From: Saxidomus purpurata
Lineage: Eukaryota > Mollusca > Bivalvia > Venerida > Veneridae
DNA: 64,000 nucleotides
Assembly (NCBI GenBank): GCA_022818135.1
Contig: JAFMSR010000005.1
Span: 36,341,959 to 36,405,958 of the forward strand
Reading direction: 5' to 3'
Shown here: positions 40,801 through 55,800 of the stretch, in pieces
How the letters are laid out: every line of letters begins with the position of its first letter
Position numbering within the stretch: position 1 is the stretch's first letter
Notes under the pieces: generated by a model
The model's input: only the letters and a program-made list of their open reading frames with translations
Database searches by the model: none
What the model was told of the DNA's origin: nothing
Program-made: the position numbers and the translations under genes

Positions 40801-43800
40801 TCTTACAACTTAAATTAATCCCTCTCGAGACTCATTCCAGATGGAATCAACCTCGAGGAGAGGGAGGCAATGAGGAATTATTTGTACATTGCCTAAGGAC
40901 ACTACCGCCATGGCAATGGTGGAGATCGAACCCGGCCCCTGCAATCCTGAGGCGAATGCGCCACTACTGAACTACGACGGCTTCATAAGCAGTATTTATC
41001 ACCAGCGCTACATGTATCGGCGGGTAAGAGAAATCGAAATGACTAATTTAGTATTCTTGTGAAAAAGATGGATTGTATAAAAGATCGTACTTTGCATATA
41101 TCCTGTAGCGCTTCCTGACCCTGCAATACTCTTTTTCGGGAGAGTAAGATCCACAGTGTATACTCTCCCAGCTTGTTCGTTGTTGTTAGAAACTGTAAAA
41201 CAATGTAGATAATGTATGAAAAATGATTATGTACTTTACAGCTGACATGGTTTACAGAAAAATAGCATGAAACTAACAATGGATCTTGAAATGGACAGTA
41301 TATCAAAGTTACGTTTAATAAATACATAAGAAAGAAATTACGCATAGTGGTATGAGACGCCTAAATACATTTCCATAGACTTACATTATAAGGTTTTCTT
41401 CTGGTGCGACTACCTAAAATCTCACCGACTGTTGAAATGAACTTTATTTTGTAGAATCATCCTAGTCCCACATAAAAATAACAAAATTTATACATCTGAT
41501 CCAATACTTTATGCCAGTAATTTGGAGCTGAATGACACCACCCCCATTTTTGTGGCAGTTTTAGGGGTCACTGACCAAATATGTCAGTATTTTCAAATAC
41601 CAAATATTTTGAATATAATTTATATCCAGATATTTCTCTTCATATTTCATTTGTGATCTTATTATCCAGCGATTAATTAAAAATATTTTAGCTTGTATGC
41701 ATCCACTTTGTTTCAGCCAATCAGCTATCAAACACATAGTGTAGGTCCGCAAGTTCCCTACACAAAATAACCTGCTTCCGGTTTTTACCGATATAGGCTT
41801 CTCATACCTAAAGACTGAGATATCTCTTGAGTAACAACGATAAAGTCTGTGGATTCCGAAAGATAGGACAAACTTGCAAATTTGTTATCTTGGACTTTAT
41901 CCAGTAAGGACGACTTGATTCTCAAATTAATATCCATTGCTTACCTCATCAAATACTTATTGAACTTCAAATCAGTTAAAAAAGAATAGAAACAAATACA
42001 TGTAACCGGTATTGCACAAGTATGGACTTTTCAGCGGAAAAATATCATCTGATAATGACCATAAACATGAAATACGTATCAGAACCGTAGTAAAACACAA
42101 CCATTAGGTTAAAAACTTTATTTGTATTTTAATGTTATGAGAAAGGCAAATTCAAGTTTGTTCCATGTATTTTGTTGCAGCACAAGTTATCGAAAGTGTA
42201 ACTCATGATCAAACTAATCCTTTTACAGATGAGTGGACTAAAGCACATGTGGCATTCGGCTTCTCGCAAGACACCTTTCATGTCAACTTACAAAACCTTA
42301 AAATACAGCTCACCTGGGTAACAATTCATGACCGCTGCAAGTCCACTTATTTGTTTACACGCAACGAAAGGAAGTAAGATGCTTGAATATATTGTTTTAC
42401 CAATACAATTTCTTTTGTATTTTATTTGCCAGTGATACCGGCATTACGACTAGACTCACCTAGAAATACTATTAAATCAAGAATGTTAAAAGACATGAAA
42501 ATTGGCCTCCTTTTTGCATGGTCACCTTGACACAGTCACTCATGATACGTTCAACTTTACAAGAAATTTCGTCAAAATAAGCCTGTATATACAACACCAA
42601 TAAATCTAGGCTCACTTAATCATTGACGTAATTAATAAGATGGTCCTTTATCGCTCACCTGTATCTCAATTGACAATAATACAAGGGGTCATGATTTAAA
42701 CATAATTTGATGAGGTCCACAACACAATGCTCAGTAACAGCTTTACCTGTATGCCTTGTTGTTTTTTGAAGTTTTCCCTATCTAAGTCCTTAGACTTTTC
42801 AAGTTTTTCTTATGTAAAATCAAGAGACCCCCTAGGCTGTTTCAGTTTTGACCCAGAGGTCATACTTTGATCAAACTTGGTAGAGGTTAACTGGGCAATG
42901 CTACATGCCAAATATCTCAGCTCTATGCCCTGTGGTTTCAGAGAAGAAGATTTTAAAAGTTTTTTCCTGTAAAAACCCATGTGAAACCAAGTGACCCCCG
43001 GTGGGGTCAGTTTTGACCAGGGGCTCATAATTTGAATCTTGGTAGAGGTCCACTGGACAATGCTACATGCTAAATATTTAAACGCTAGGCCTTGTGGTTT
43101 CAGAGAAGAAGATTTTTAAAGTTTTTCCTATATCGCCTATGTAAAACCAAGTGACCCTCCCGGCAGGGTCAATTTTGATTTTGGGGTCATAATTTGAAAA
43201 ATCTGGTAGAGGTCCACTAGACAATGCTACTTGCTAAATATTTAAACGCTAGGCCTTGTGGTTTCAGAGAAGAAGATTTTTAAAGTTTTTCCTATATAAG
43301 CCTATGTAAAACCAAGTGACCCCCCGGGCGGAGTCAATTTTGATCCGGGGGTCATAATTTGAACAGTCTTGGTAGAGGTCTACTAGACAATGCTACATAC
43401 CAACTATCTTAGCTCTAGGCCTTGTGATTTCAGAGATTTTTAAAGTTGTTTCCTATTTTTTGCCATACCAATCACAGTTCTGCATGGAATGGAATTCTTT
43501 GAACGATTTTGATAGAGGTTCATGCAAGGAACGTCCCTGCATAGTTTCATCAACATTGGTCCAGTGGTTTCAGAGGAGATGTTGTTAGAATCAAAATGTT
43601 GACGGACGACGGACAAACATCTATTAGAAAAGCTCACCCTGGCAAAGCCAGGTGAGGTAAAAATCGTCGGTGGGTAGGGAAGTAACTTATCAACTAGTAA
43701 CGTTGTATTGAAAACATTTGAAAACTTAAGTTATCTTAAGTTTCAATAAAATTATTTAACTGACCATCATAAATTACTTGATCACCATTCTTGCAATCTT

Positions 43801-46800
43801 TCATCTGATTGTTAGGGTCTAAACAAATTTGAATTGTCATTTGTTCTTCTATTCCTTCATTCTGTAAAAAATTGAAAAACACAGCATAGGTATAACGATA
43901 TCATAATAATCACTTTTACAAGGCATTTGTTTAATTAATATTGAAATTTAGATTCAAAATTATTTGAAATATTATTTAATGTTACGGTACTACACATATC
44001 ATTCATTGTCGTGATATACAATGTATATCGCTATGCATTATGATATAGTTTAAAAAATGGATGGCTTTTTTAATGTTCTAATAATGTTTCTAATAGTAAT
44101 TTTAATGTCGTATAATCAAGAAATATCGAATCTACTTACAACAACGTAGAGAGGCTTTCGAATAACATCAACTTCCGATATACTAAAATCGGTAACTATG
44201 GCGGAAAATGTAATAGGAAACTTTCCACGTTTCAGCGGTATCATAGGGAATCTTACAGTCTCGGCGCTGTTGGGCTTCAATGTAACAATTGTTTTAGTTG
44301 ACGGTTTGCCTGATTCAGTATTGTAGCACAAATTGTCCACGCCTTCTAAATAAACATTTGCCTGGAAAAATACCGTACTATAATTTAAGAGCTACAATCA
44401 AACCGACATAAAACTGGTATGTGTAATCAATCACTTATCCAGATACAATCCAGAAAGTTAAATTGCAGGTACCAGTATCATGACTCAATTAAAACATGGG
44501 TGGTGGTATGTGTCATGCCAAAAAAACTCAAATAATCTCACGATTCAGCCGACCTGACCAAAGAATGTGTAACAGCGACCCAAATTTCTGAAGAATATTT
44601 CAATAAAAAATAACACAGTTTTACTCATGCAGATTCAAAGCATATCGGATGGGCTGGTACTAAACGTATTTTGTTAAGTTTTCAAATATTTTCAAAGATG
44701 TATAAATGCGTTCCAAGACTAAAGGAAACAGAATAAAATTCTCCCACTGCTGATACCAAATTTGGTAGGTCATAACGCACTTTATAACAGACAAAAAATT
44801 ATCCGTCAATAACCTGTTTTGTTTGGGGTAGTAAATTGAGTCGAGCTTTAATCAAGCCGAAATCCAACAGATCTTTACAACATAACAAATCCTAATAATA
44901 TTTCAAACTTATACAAAAATTAATGTAATCTACAAAGTTGAATAACACAGCTTTATTATATGTTATTTGGTTTTTTGAAGTGCTACATTGGGATGTATTT
45001 ATCGCCTAGCCTCGAAATTATGTCGAGCCAGATAATATATCCCCATATTTCACCCCCCTTAAAACAACAACAACAACAACAATTAACAATTTTATTACCC
45101 TTCCCTTTCTTAAATTTTGAAAGATACGGTTCATTTAAATTCATTTAACGGCTGCATGTAAGCAGACCTTCAAATGCCCTTATGATACATCAATGTCACT
45201 TCGTGATGTCAAAAACAAGGTCACAAAAACTATAGGTTATAGAACTTGCCGTCAGCCATCTTGTGTTGAAAAGCAAAATGCTTTTCCTACGAATACAGGT
45301 TGGTACTTTGAAATGTGAATGAATCATTTTAAGGTAGTACACCCCTAATAAAAACCTCCATTTGAAACTCTTCAATTTTAATGAGCTAGCCTAGGTTGTT
45401 AAGCATTGGACTGAAGATCTTTTGAGGTTTTTGGGGGCGTAGGTTCAAATCCAGCCGGAACCCAAATTTTTTTTTTTACTTTTTCTCCTTTTTTTTCATT
45501 ATTCTGCACTTTTCTTCATATGTTTATATTGTTTTTAGACTAAAAAGAAATTAAATATTTTTTTACGAATTAGTGTTAGCTCATTTGAAGATTTTATTAC
45601 TTGTAGAGACGTCTAAAATTGTCGATGGAGATTTTCAAAATCAAATTATTTTAAATAGAGACGGTAAAACATTGTGAATTTCTGGCATGCTGTTCCCAAA
45701 ATGTTATAGATAATTTTAATATACAAAAAGACATGCCCTATTTCTAGAAAATGTTGATTTTTCCTAAAAACGTTGATGTTAAAAATTGAACATGGCCAAA
45801 AAAGTACATGAAAATTGTAATACTATCTGATTATTTCATAAAAGTTTTATAAAACTTGTTGATTATATAGTAAATGGTGTGTAATTTCTGAAAGAAAACA
45901 TAGTTCTTGTTACTCTGATACCAAATATGTACCAAAGTTTTGAATAATAAATGAAATACATGTATTTTCTTATCTCTTGTGTGATGTCACTTTATAGATA
46001 ATTCCAAAATGGGGGTAGGAATATTCAAATTCCTATAACTTTTTTTTTCACGGTAAAATTCTTTTAAAATTTGTTTTGAAATCCAGGAAATGATACATAT
46101 TAAGAAAATATTAAGCCTATAATGATTTGAATAGGTGCCCATTAGGGTCTACTACCTTAATAAACAATCCTAAAATTGTTTTCTCTTTCTTATGACTCCA
46201 TACAAAACATCATTATTCTTCTCCATCAATGCTCTGTTGACAAACGTACCAATAATATTCGTATCCAGAGCTTTTATTGCGTACCCTACACGTTTCGAAC
46301 CATTTTAGGGGGGGGTACAATGACAAGTATTTATTACCGGTTTGTCGGTTAACATCAATTTCTATTAACGGATTATTGGCCAATCAAACTGTTAGAAGTT
46401 TCCTGGAAGGGTAGTTAAAATTGTTTTACTGTCATCCTTTGCCATTAATTTAATCTGAAATCTTGTTCTAACGTTACCGTTTTTGGATCATCCATTGGAA
46501 GTCCATAATTAAATATTGTTGCTTTTACGTTAAAATGTTCCAATCGAGTGGCTTTATAGGGGAGACCAAGTTGAATGAAAAAGTCTCTGAAGGCCTTTAC
46601 GTCAACCGGATCAGCTATGCACATTCCCTTGTCTGGTGTTATGCCTGGAATTTATATGCGATTAACTAGTTAAGTTAACTCCATGCTGCTAATTTTGTTC
46701 AAAATACAAACACCGTTTTATCTTTGTTTTAATTTTATCCCTATATTCCGACTTGTACCGAATTTACATTATATTCAATATTTATGTCCAGATGGAAGAC

Positions 46801-49800
46801 AGTAGAGGTGCAAGAAGAGAAGACAGAACTCTTGACACATAGTTCAAGAGTTCAGGACATGTTGCTCGCTAAAGTACTTTCTTTCGCTGCAAGTGCTAGT
46901 CAGGAATCATCATGCCTAATTAATGCAAGTTGCATGAATTTAAAACCAGTGACCATTTTTAACTTCTGTAGAGCAAATCGATGAAAAACATAGAAAGTAG
47001 TAATCCATATATTAAGAGACTCACCAATCGCTTGAATAATCCAGCTCGTTATTGAATCGGGATAATTTATAACTTTCTTTTTATTTCCTTTGCTGAAAAA
47101 GTGGACGAATACGCTACAAGACGACAACATATTTTATAAGAAATCAAGTTTCAAGCAATAATGTAGTCTCTGTAATCATTTATATGCTTACTTAAAATGT
47201 AATATGTTGAACAATAAGCCTGAAATTATACTGGCATGTTCCTTTAACAGAACAGTTGTCTACATATCCAAGGTAACCTCCTTATGTTTAATGTGTAAAT
47301 TCTAAACTTTTCAAAGACAATTTGATTGCTCAAGTAGGTTTGCTTTTCTACTGTGTTCTAGTTATATCGTATTTCACGTATAAATTATCAAAACACATAA
47401 ACAGTATACCGAATGAGCACGATGAATAAGTAGAAACGCATAAATGAGTATCATTTATTTTTACGTAGTTAGTGAAAAGACAGTGTCATACTATATTACA
47501 GATTATGTATAAAGCTTTCATAAAACATCTAATGAGTTTTCCAGCATAGGTAGCATGCATGAACATAACCAGAGAGCCATTATGACTCTATAAGCTCAAC
47601 TGAAAACCAAAACGTGTTTGGAATTCAAGCCATTTTTGGAGCTTGCATAAAGATTCTTTTTGTTTTGGTCAGAGTTTTTGAAAATGGATCCCGTGAGAAA
47701 AAAAGAGAAGAAATAATTCTTATATGACATGAAGATTAAACCCGGACATAAGTTGTAACAGGACCATTTACTTTCAGCCAAACGTACAAGCAGACGGACC
47801 ATCTGAAGGTCATTCAGCAAAAAGACAAGGTTCCTATCTGATGCTTCACACAAACTTTTTAAGCTTGAGGCATTTTGGATTTGGAGACGAAAAGTTTTGG
47901 AGTTTTTCCTGTATCAGTCTATGAAAACCAGTAACTTCGTTGAACAAACTTGGTAGAGGTCTAGTAGACACTGTTACACCAAATAGCTATGCTCTAGACC
48001 CTCAAAAGAATATTTTTGAATGATTTAATCTATATAAGTCATTTGAAGCAATTGTTTGCGTACGACGTACGACAAAACGGACGAAAGACCCTACTAAATG
48101 CTCCACCTGAGTTATCTCCGGTCAGCTAAAAATGATTTGATAAATTATGGTTCATACTCATCTAGTCGATCTACTTCAAAAAGCCACGATTCACGAAAAT
48201 CTGATCTGATTTTAGGTTTGACTCCGTCTGCTGCTAAGCGGGCTAGGTCAGAAACGTAGTCTCTTTCATCATCAAAACCTGTAGATTTTATTGTGAATAT
48301 AAAAAATGAAATACATATTTCTAAAACTCCTTTTATGAAAATATGTATGTAAATATTTGCATTTATATAGAGAATGTAACACATTTTTTTCACTGAAAGC
48401 CATTATACATTCTTGCGCGTTTATTTGTTATTATTTGTCCTTTGTTTACCCTTTGTTATGGCATTTTCGTAATGTTGATATCTGCAACAGATAATGCTGG
48501 TTTTAATGGACGCAAATATTTCTGACAGCCGCCAAAATTGTGACCATTAAAACCATTTACCGGGTATGTATATAGGTGCACTAATATTAATGGTGTATTC
48601 TTATACGTAAATAATATGATAATCAAAATCGCTTTATATTCGGACCATCATTTAAGCTGTTCTAACAAAAACAACGACAGAAATCAAATGTTATTACTTC
48701 TACATGAGTCGTCAAAATTTGCCCTAATGGCATACTAGTCAAAGTAAACGTTAAATATAGCCCGTTGCATGTATATCTTGTGTTTGTGGCTTATCGTTCA
48801 GCTGCTTAGTTATAAACACTCAGTCTTAAGGTCTCTTTTCATTACTAGACATCGTTGTTTATTAGACGATAAACAGTACTGAAACGGATATGATATATTT
48901 TCAAATCTGAATTACATAACCAATTAAAATCGACATTACCAAGGAAGTGCGTTAGATAACAATATTTTACCCCTTTAGACCATTAATGATGTTCTCCAAA
49001 TTGAAGATATGACAAGTTTAATAAGTCGAGAGCAAAAAAAGTGCAAACGGTGTTCATCTTATATGTATATAATATTTGCTTTCCTAAACAAATTGAAAAA
49101 AACTAAAATAGCCAACTTCGGATAAATAGCCTCTCTAGCATGCATTTAATTTCTAAAATTAATGATATATATTTAGGGCGTAAATTCTCAGCTAGTACCG
49201 TCGGAGTAGCGCCTCTTTCTCCTGTTTTCTTGGCAATCAGATGATTTTCGTTGAAGCTCTTGTTCATCTATTGCAGCATTTGTCAGCACGGTTAATCCGG
49301 TTTTCTTTAATGAAAGTCAAAAACAAGTTCATTTAAGTTTCCTTATGATTTGGTCATACTTTTACGAATGCATTTCTGTGTTAGCAATAGCTCAATTGAC
49401 ATCATTGTCGGATGGGCTGTTACTAGGCAACGATGTCGCACCGATGCTACTGACAATGCTTTATGCAATCACTCTTTTCCCATTGCTAATTGCTATTATT
49501 TACTGCATACATCAAGAAATGGATACGCTACCCAATATGCAAGATATTTCAGCGTTTAAGCAGATAAAATTTTAAAAAAACATGTAGAACTATTTTACCG
49601 AGAAATCTAATAGTGCAGATTTTATTACAACATAGGAAACGCTCTTCGATTCTTATCACTCCATGTTTTCACTTTGACATTTTTACCTTTATTACAGCAA
49701 ACGTATCCAGACTGAGTGTAGTTGATATAAAATGTAAATCTGGAATACAAACCTTGAACACATCAGCGCTGCTTCGTCCACTACCTTCTCCACACCCAAG

Positions 49801-52800
49801 ATCATGTGACTCGAGGGTCTCAAACATCTGAATATATACAAACTTTTGTATCATACACGAAAAATCAACCTGATTAAAATCATCTCCTCAAAAACGCTAC
49901 GCTCGTGGACTTTAGTCAGGTTTATGAAAAATGAAAACAGCTTTTCCTTTAACTAAAAGTGTTTGTCAAAAAGAAACGGACATAATTACACAAACAGCAT
50001 TGTACACAAAAATTGAGCACAAACAGAAAATACGGTGAAAACACATACCTTGTTTTTTCGCAAAACATTTTTGTTGTTGAGTGAGAGAAGTGCTTTGTCC
50101 ATTACATTTAGACCCACCCACATCAAACTGCTCCCTGTTATACTGAGCATGTCATTGGAACCTGGCTTTACTTGTACCTTTGTCGTCTCAAGTTTAAGCT
50201 GCAAAACAATAACCAAATAAATCATTGTCAAGTTAGTAACGGGCTTAAAGGCATTACCACCATGATAGATATAGGCAAACATCGCACGACGTCGACATAT
50301 TTCGTAAACCTTTATGTCGATCTCTTGCCTTATTCGATAGATTTTGCCAATTGTGAAGCTACGTGAACATTGTAGATAATCGTCCATGACTTTAAACACT
50401 TCTGACAGTGACAGCTTATGCTATTTTGAAAATCAATGCATTTTATTGTTTGGCTTAAAATTCAAGCAACAAACAGAATTCCCCAAAACTGTTGATTTGT
50501 TATGGAGAAGAGAATGCTCTTAATAAATTTAGATGTTTTAAATTACAAATGCTCGAATTGCGATTAAATATATATGGCAGGTATGTTACTTTAACGTGTT
50601 TCTTCAGACAAAATATATGTGTGCCGAAAACAAGCGCTGAAAAAATTGGTTTAGACAACAGTGTTATCATATAATCTGATTTCTAGACACTTCATGCATG
50701 ATCCATAATTATTATAATTACGTACCACTTTTACTTGTACATGGAATTCATAATAATAATAATCAAAATAATAATAATCATCATCATCATCATCACCATC
50801 ATGATCATCATCAATTTCATCATCATCATCATTAGTCACAATAATAAAATCTTTCTTTAAAGAAGGCAGTACAAATCAAATTACCCCTTTACCACGGCAC
50901 TTCTGATCCACATCAAACTTTACAGAGTCAGCAACAAGCACATTGTTTTCTTTGTGCACATAGAAAACGAGAAGGCGTGCACTTGGTGAAACCATTTCTT
51001 TAAGTTCTTCTGTCACTACCTCACTGGCTTGGTTAGTTGACTCTTTAAACTTTGTGTACACAACCTTCCCTCTTGTTACAACCTGTAAGAACCAAGTTAG
51101 TTGTCAGTCAGTCAAACATTTCGTATTATATATACAATGTACTTTTAATATAGTTGATAACACCTATCCCTCTTCATTTCTCTTATTTTAATTTTTAGTT
51201 GACAAGCTCTTCTGAGACATTAATTGAAATGCTACATGTGCGTAGTTATTAGTTACTTTTTTCAACACTACAATTGTTTAGTTTATGAAGTAGACAGACA
51301 CATCGACAGTCATATCATCACGTGTCTCAGGAGTAGTTTCTGACCATCACATGCGTTCTGTGCAAACGTACATGTGTATCTATAATGTGAAATGACGTCA
51401 ATTGTTTGACTTCATTTATCATAGACAACAGATACTAACTGAATGTTGTTAATGCTCCTACTGGTATGGTTTGAATCACGAAGTACTGAATTTTGGTGTA
51501 CAACGGCCATTCACTCTTTAGTGTATTTTCGGAAAATATATGTTGCGAAACCCTTAGCAGTTATGTAGCGGGAGAGGCTGAGTGCTTATGCAAATATCTA
51601 CACGTTGGAAACATAGGAGCTCGTGGACGGCGCTTTGTTTTGTTTTATCTGTTTACATTCACCAACGTACCCAAATAACAAAATATGACCTTATTTTTCC
51701 CACATCTGAACTTTTAAATTGTAGTATTTTACCATCAAAATAAACCGTTACCTACTGGGTACTTCAGTGGTTTAATATAAAAGGGAAGATCCGGGGGAAA
51801 AAGATCATATTTTGCAAGCGCTTCTTACGTGAATGTGAAAGTTCAAAACAAAACCAAAAAGGACAATCCCGACTGCGAGCTCCAATGATTTGTAGCATAT
51901 AGTAGCCAAGTCGGGAGGGGTTGGGAGATTTCAAGGTTTGGGTGTTATCAAAGAGAAATCTGACATCGCCATCTTGACTGGGAGACAAATTAGCAGAGAA
52001 AGACTAATACCATTACTGATTTCTATGATGAAAGATTAAAAGAACTGTACCATGAAAAGCATCCCGGTGTATGAAAACCCTTGTATATTGGTTGACGCTC
52101 GCATGATCATATTTTTGTCCTTAAAAAGATAAGACATCAAACATTTAGTAAATAAAACATACATTCACAGTGATATATAAATATATATGTTTAGTCGTCT
52201 TTTCTATTCAATTGGACAAGTTGATACATACATGTATACATACAATGCATAAGTTTTCAGCATAGAAGTATTGTAAATGTTACTGTTACTCAAGTTGTCA
52301 ACATCATAATTGTATTGTTTCATAGTGATTGGTCTAGCTTTAATCACATGACCCGGTGTAATAGTGGATGTACAATGATGTATGTATAACTATTTATGAA
52401 GTTTACCGTGACCATACAATGAAACACATACTGATGTGATTTCAATGAATATCTTAATATAATTACCTGATACACATGATATTCGCCTTGCCCTTCGGCC
52501 TCAGCAAATATCACAAACCATCAGTCCACAAATTTGAATATTCACCTCATCATAATTCAGTAAATATATGTTATAATATATATAAAAGTTTAAACAATTC
52601 GTCGTTTTTGCTAAAATCTGACATGGTGACCAAAGCGCATACAATGTATGCGCATTTTTGTCAATACACTTAGATTTCATTAGCTGAACATATTGACTAG
52701 GTTCCATGAAGATTATAAATGTCGCATCTACATATTCAAAAGAGTATTAGAATGCCAACTATAAAACCAAGATTTCATCAACAAGCGTGCTAGCCAAGTT

Positions 52801-55800
52801 TAGCAGGAACCTGAATGAATATCTATGTGTGAAGAGTTCACAGTAAACATGTATAAATCTAAACACCGAATAGCAGGTAATTAATTTGTGCAGAAGTGAG
52901 AAGATAAGAGACACATTCTCACGTCAATAGTACGTTCAACTTGTATCTGGTTTTCTCCGACGTAAGCCTCCACATAAAATCTATCACTTTCTTGCCGATT
53001 ATCTGTGGTTGCTGCCTGTAAACAGAAACATCCAACTGAACAGCAACATAATCTTACACACTATTTAACTTTCTTTGCATTCACGTAATTTGCTAGTTCT
53101 GGCTTCAAACCCTAATTGCTGCTATTTTGTATTTTGATTTTCATCAGGTATCCGTTCTGTCAAGCATATAAACCGGGTACGCTGAAGTTGTTTTAGCTAG
53201 TAATTTGCAATAATCTAATGCACATTAAAACATACGTACGTTAAATCTGTCTTAGGTAGTCCACTGTTTTGTATGGTAAATATGATCGCGAATGATTTTC
53301 GTATTTTCAAGTCAGAAAATATCGGCTTTGTTGTAGCCTGTTAGTTTTAAGCAAGTCACCAACTTTTCAGTCTATAATAGAAAGCTTATCAATGATAATT
53401 AATTACAAAACAAACCAAAGCGAATGAGACTGCAAAAGAAAGAAAAAAGAGCTTGATAACACGATAATGAAAGAATCTACGCAAACAAACTGCAATCTAG
53501 AAGGCTTACTGTGAAAGAGATTGTACCAGCTTCAATAAAAGTAGGGAAAATGAAAATCGCATGTCCTTTGCTGTCTGTTGTTTGTACATCGCTATCATAA
53601 AAATCACCATTTTTGAACATGTGAGCTCTTATATCTTTTCCCATTGCTGGTTGGCCGTTTGCAAACATCATGTCGACCTGTTAGAAAATGCAGGTAGAAT
53701 AATTCAAACACTTGTTACTTGTTTTCAAAATGAGTTACTTCCCATTATCTAGTAAATTAATTTATGTAGACTTGAGACATATATACATTGTAAATATTAG
53801 AAAGAAATATTTTATTTGAAAGATGTGTGCATTTGAATTAAAATCATAACACCACACTGCATGTGCTTTCGTCCTCCTACATTGAATACGTTGTAGAAAA
53901 TATAAATTGATAGTATTCAATTTGTCTTTTAAAGTTATCGAACTTTAATAAAAGGACACGGCTACAGTAATTTCCGTATATATCGATTCCAGATATAACG
54001 TAACTCCGGATATAACGTAACTCCGGATATAACGAACAGTTTTTTCTGGCCCGATTTTTCAGTTCTTTCTTTAATGTAAAGTTATACGGTTATAACGTAC
54101 TCCTGTTATAAGGAAATTTCGGATATAAAGAACAATATTTTCTGGCCCAACAATGAAAAATGTACAGTAAAGTAATCGTATATATCGAACCACAAATATG
54201 TGCCAGTGATATAAAAAAAATCCGTTGATTTTGCATTTTTCTTTTGCCATCTGCATTGTTTTTTTCATAGCACACTTGCAGATATTATTCATAAAGGTAA
54301 AATATTACATATGTATAACTTTTTCGTCAATTTTTTAAATCAGAATACATACATTATATTCAAGTGATTATATTTTAAGTAAATAATTGTGAGCGTTTTT
54401 ATTTACTTTTGTACATTCACATGCATTTCGATCCTGAGAGTATACTTTGAATCAGCAACAGGTACTGATGAGTCCGTTTTCAGAAACCTACTAGATTTTG
54501 AGAAAAATGCACCGCTGAGAAATCAGACGCAACGTTCAATTCTGGATTTATCTAAACGAATTGCATATGGCTGTATACATGTACTGCACATGTACATGTA
54601 TTACTCACTGTTTCCGATAAATTACAATCTTGTCAATTTGGTGGATCTGTCATTTACGTATACAATTAATGCAAAAAGTTAACTTAGTATACACATGTAA
54701 CTGTTACTTAGTCTATGTGTTTAAGTATTACCAATTAAAACACGAATCGTCTTTTTGAATTTCTTAATCCTTATGATTATTTACTATTATTGAACGTTTT
54801 CATACTGAACGAATTGTAACAGCTATATAATCTTCTTCAAAAGGAGGTAGAAAAATCAAAAGCAACATAGTTGATGGTTCGGATTTTATTACATTTGACT
54901 TCGAAAATACTAATTTTAGTGCGATATATAAGCATCGTATATAAGAAACTTGTTCGATATACGGATATAAGGAAAAAATTTGATAGGTTCCGAGGAGTTC
55001 GTTATAAGCGGAGTTTACTGTACATGATAATAAATAAAATGTAAGCACCTTTAAATAATACTCACATCCAGGTCTGAAGTTTAACTTAGACCTTGAAAAC
55101 TTGAATTTATACGGTTCATCAGCAAATATGGTACCGTCATAACTCGTGGCCTCTTCCTTTCCCGTGGCACTTTCAAGGACAGTAGCAACAATCTCTAGAC
55201 GACATCCGGCAGGGAAATCCCGGTCCTTTAGTAAAGGAGATTTCAGAATATCTTGAACGCTGATAAAGAACTCTTTCACACTTCCTTCGGCATCAAGGTC
55301 CCCGCCCTCAAGCTGTGTGAAAAATATGATTCAATGCATTGATACATGCATGTGCAAGCTTAGGATCATACGTGATAGACGCAACGGTTTGAAGATGCAA
55401 GTCATACGCAAATTTGAATGTGATGATTTATTGTAAACAGTTGCAAAGAAAATCGTACACTTGTGTACAACATGATATTTTCTTATCGCATCGGACAAGT
55501 AAAGTAATGATGTTGCAAACTGCTAAGGTCATGAGAAACTCACATGTGCTCTGCCGATATCGAGAATGTAATCACTGACTCCACTTTTATCCTTTAAGAA
55601 TAAGGTCAGCCAAGCATTTCCGTCAACCGGTTTCCCATATACATACCTTTAATGAAAAATAGTCTTTAGAATATCTTCGAAAGAAAATAAACTTATAGTT
55701 TTGACAAATTCCGAAAGACCACTATAGCATCCGTGCACAAATATTGCTCGAATTACATGTCAAAGTCATTTTGGCTTATGACTTTGCTTAGAGTTATACA

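Noticed and set aside
48470..48500. TGTTGC (CC) in the w17-w18 intron as part of an anaphylatoxin exon
   Set aside because: The surrounding frame lacks the remaining Cys pattern and soon meets stops.
49345..49575. 76-codon plus-strand ORF with a hydrophobic stretch
   Set aside because: Lies in an intron beside exon w17, has no promoter or splice support, and overlaps another plus-strand frame of similar length.
50651..50839. Asp/Tyr-rich minus ORF
   Set aside because: Translation of a trinucleotide microsatellite.
51764..51988. Minus ORF with GYYMLQIIGARS as the missing MG5 exon
   Set aside because: No suitable splice sites or phase, and exon w13 (52051-52119) fills the position better.
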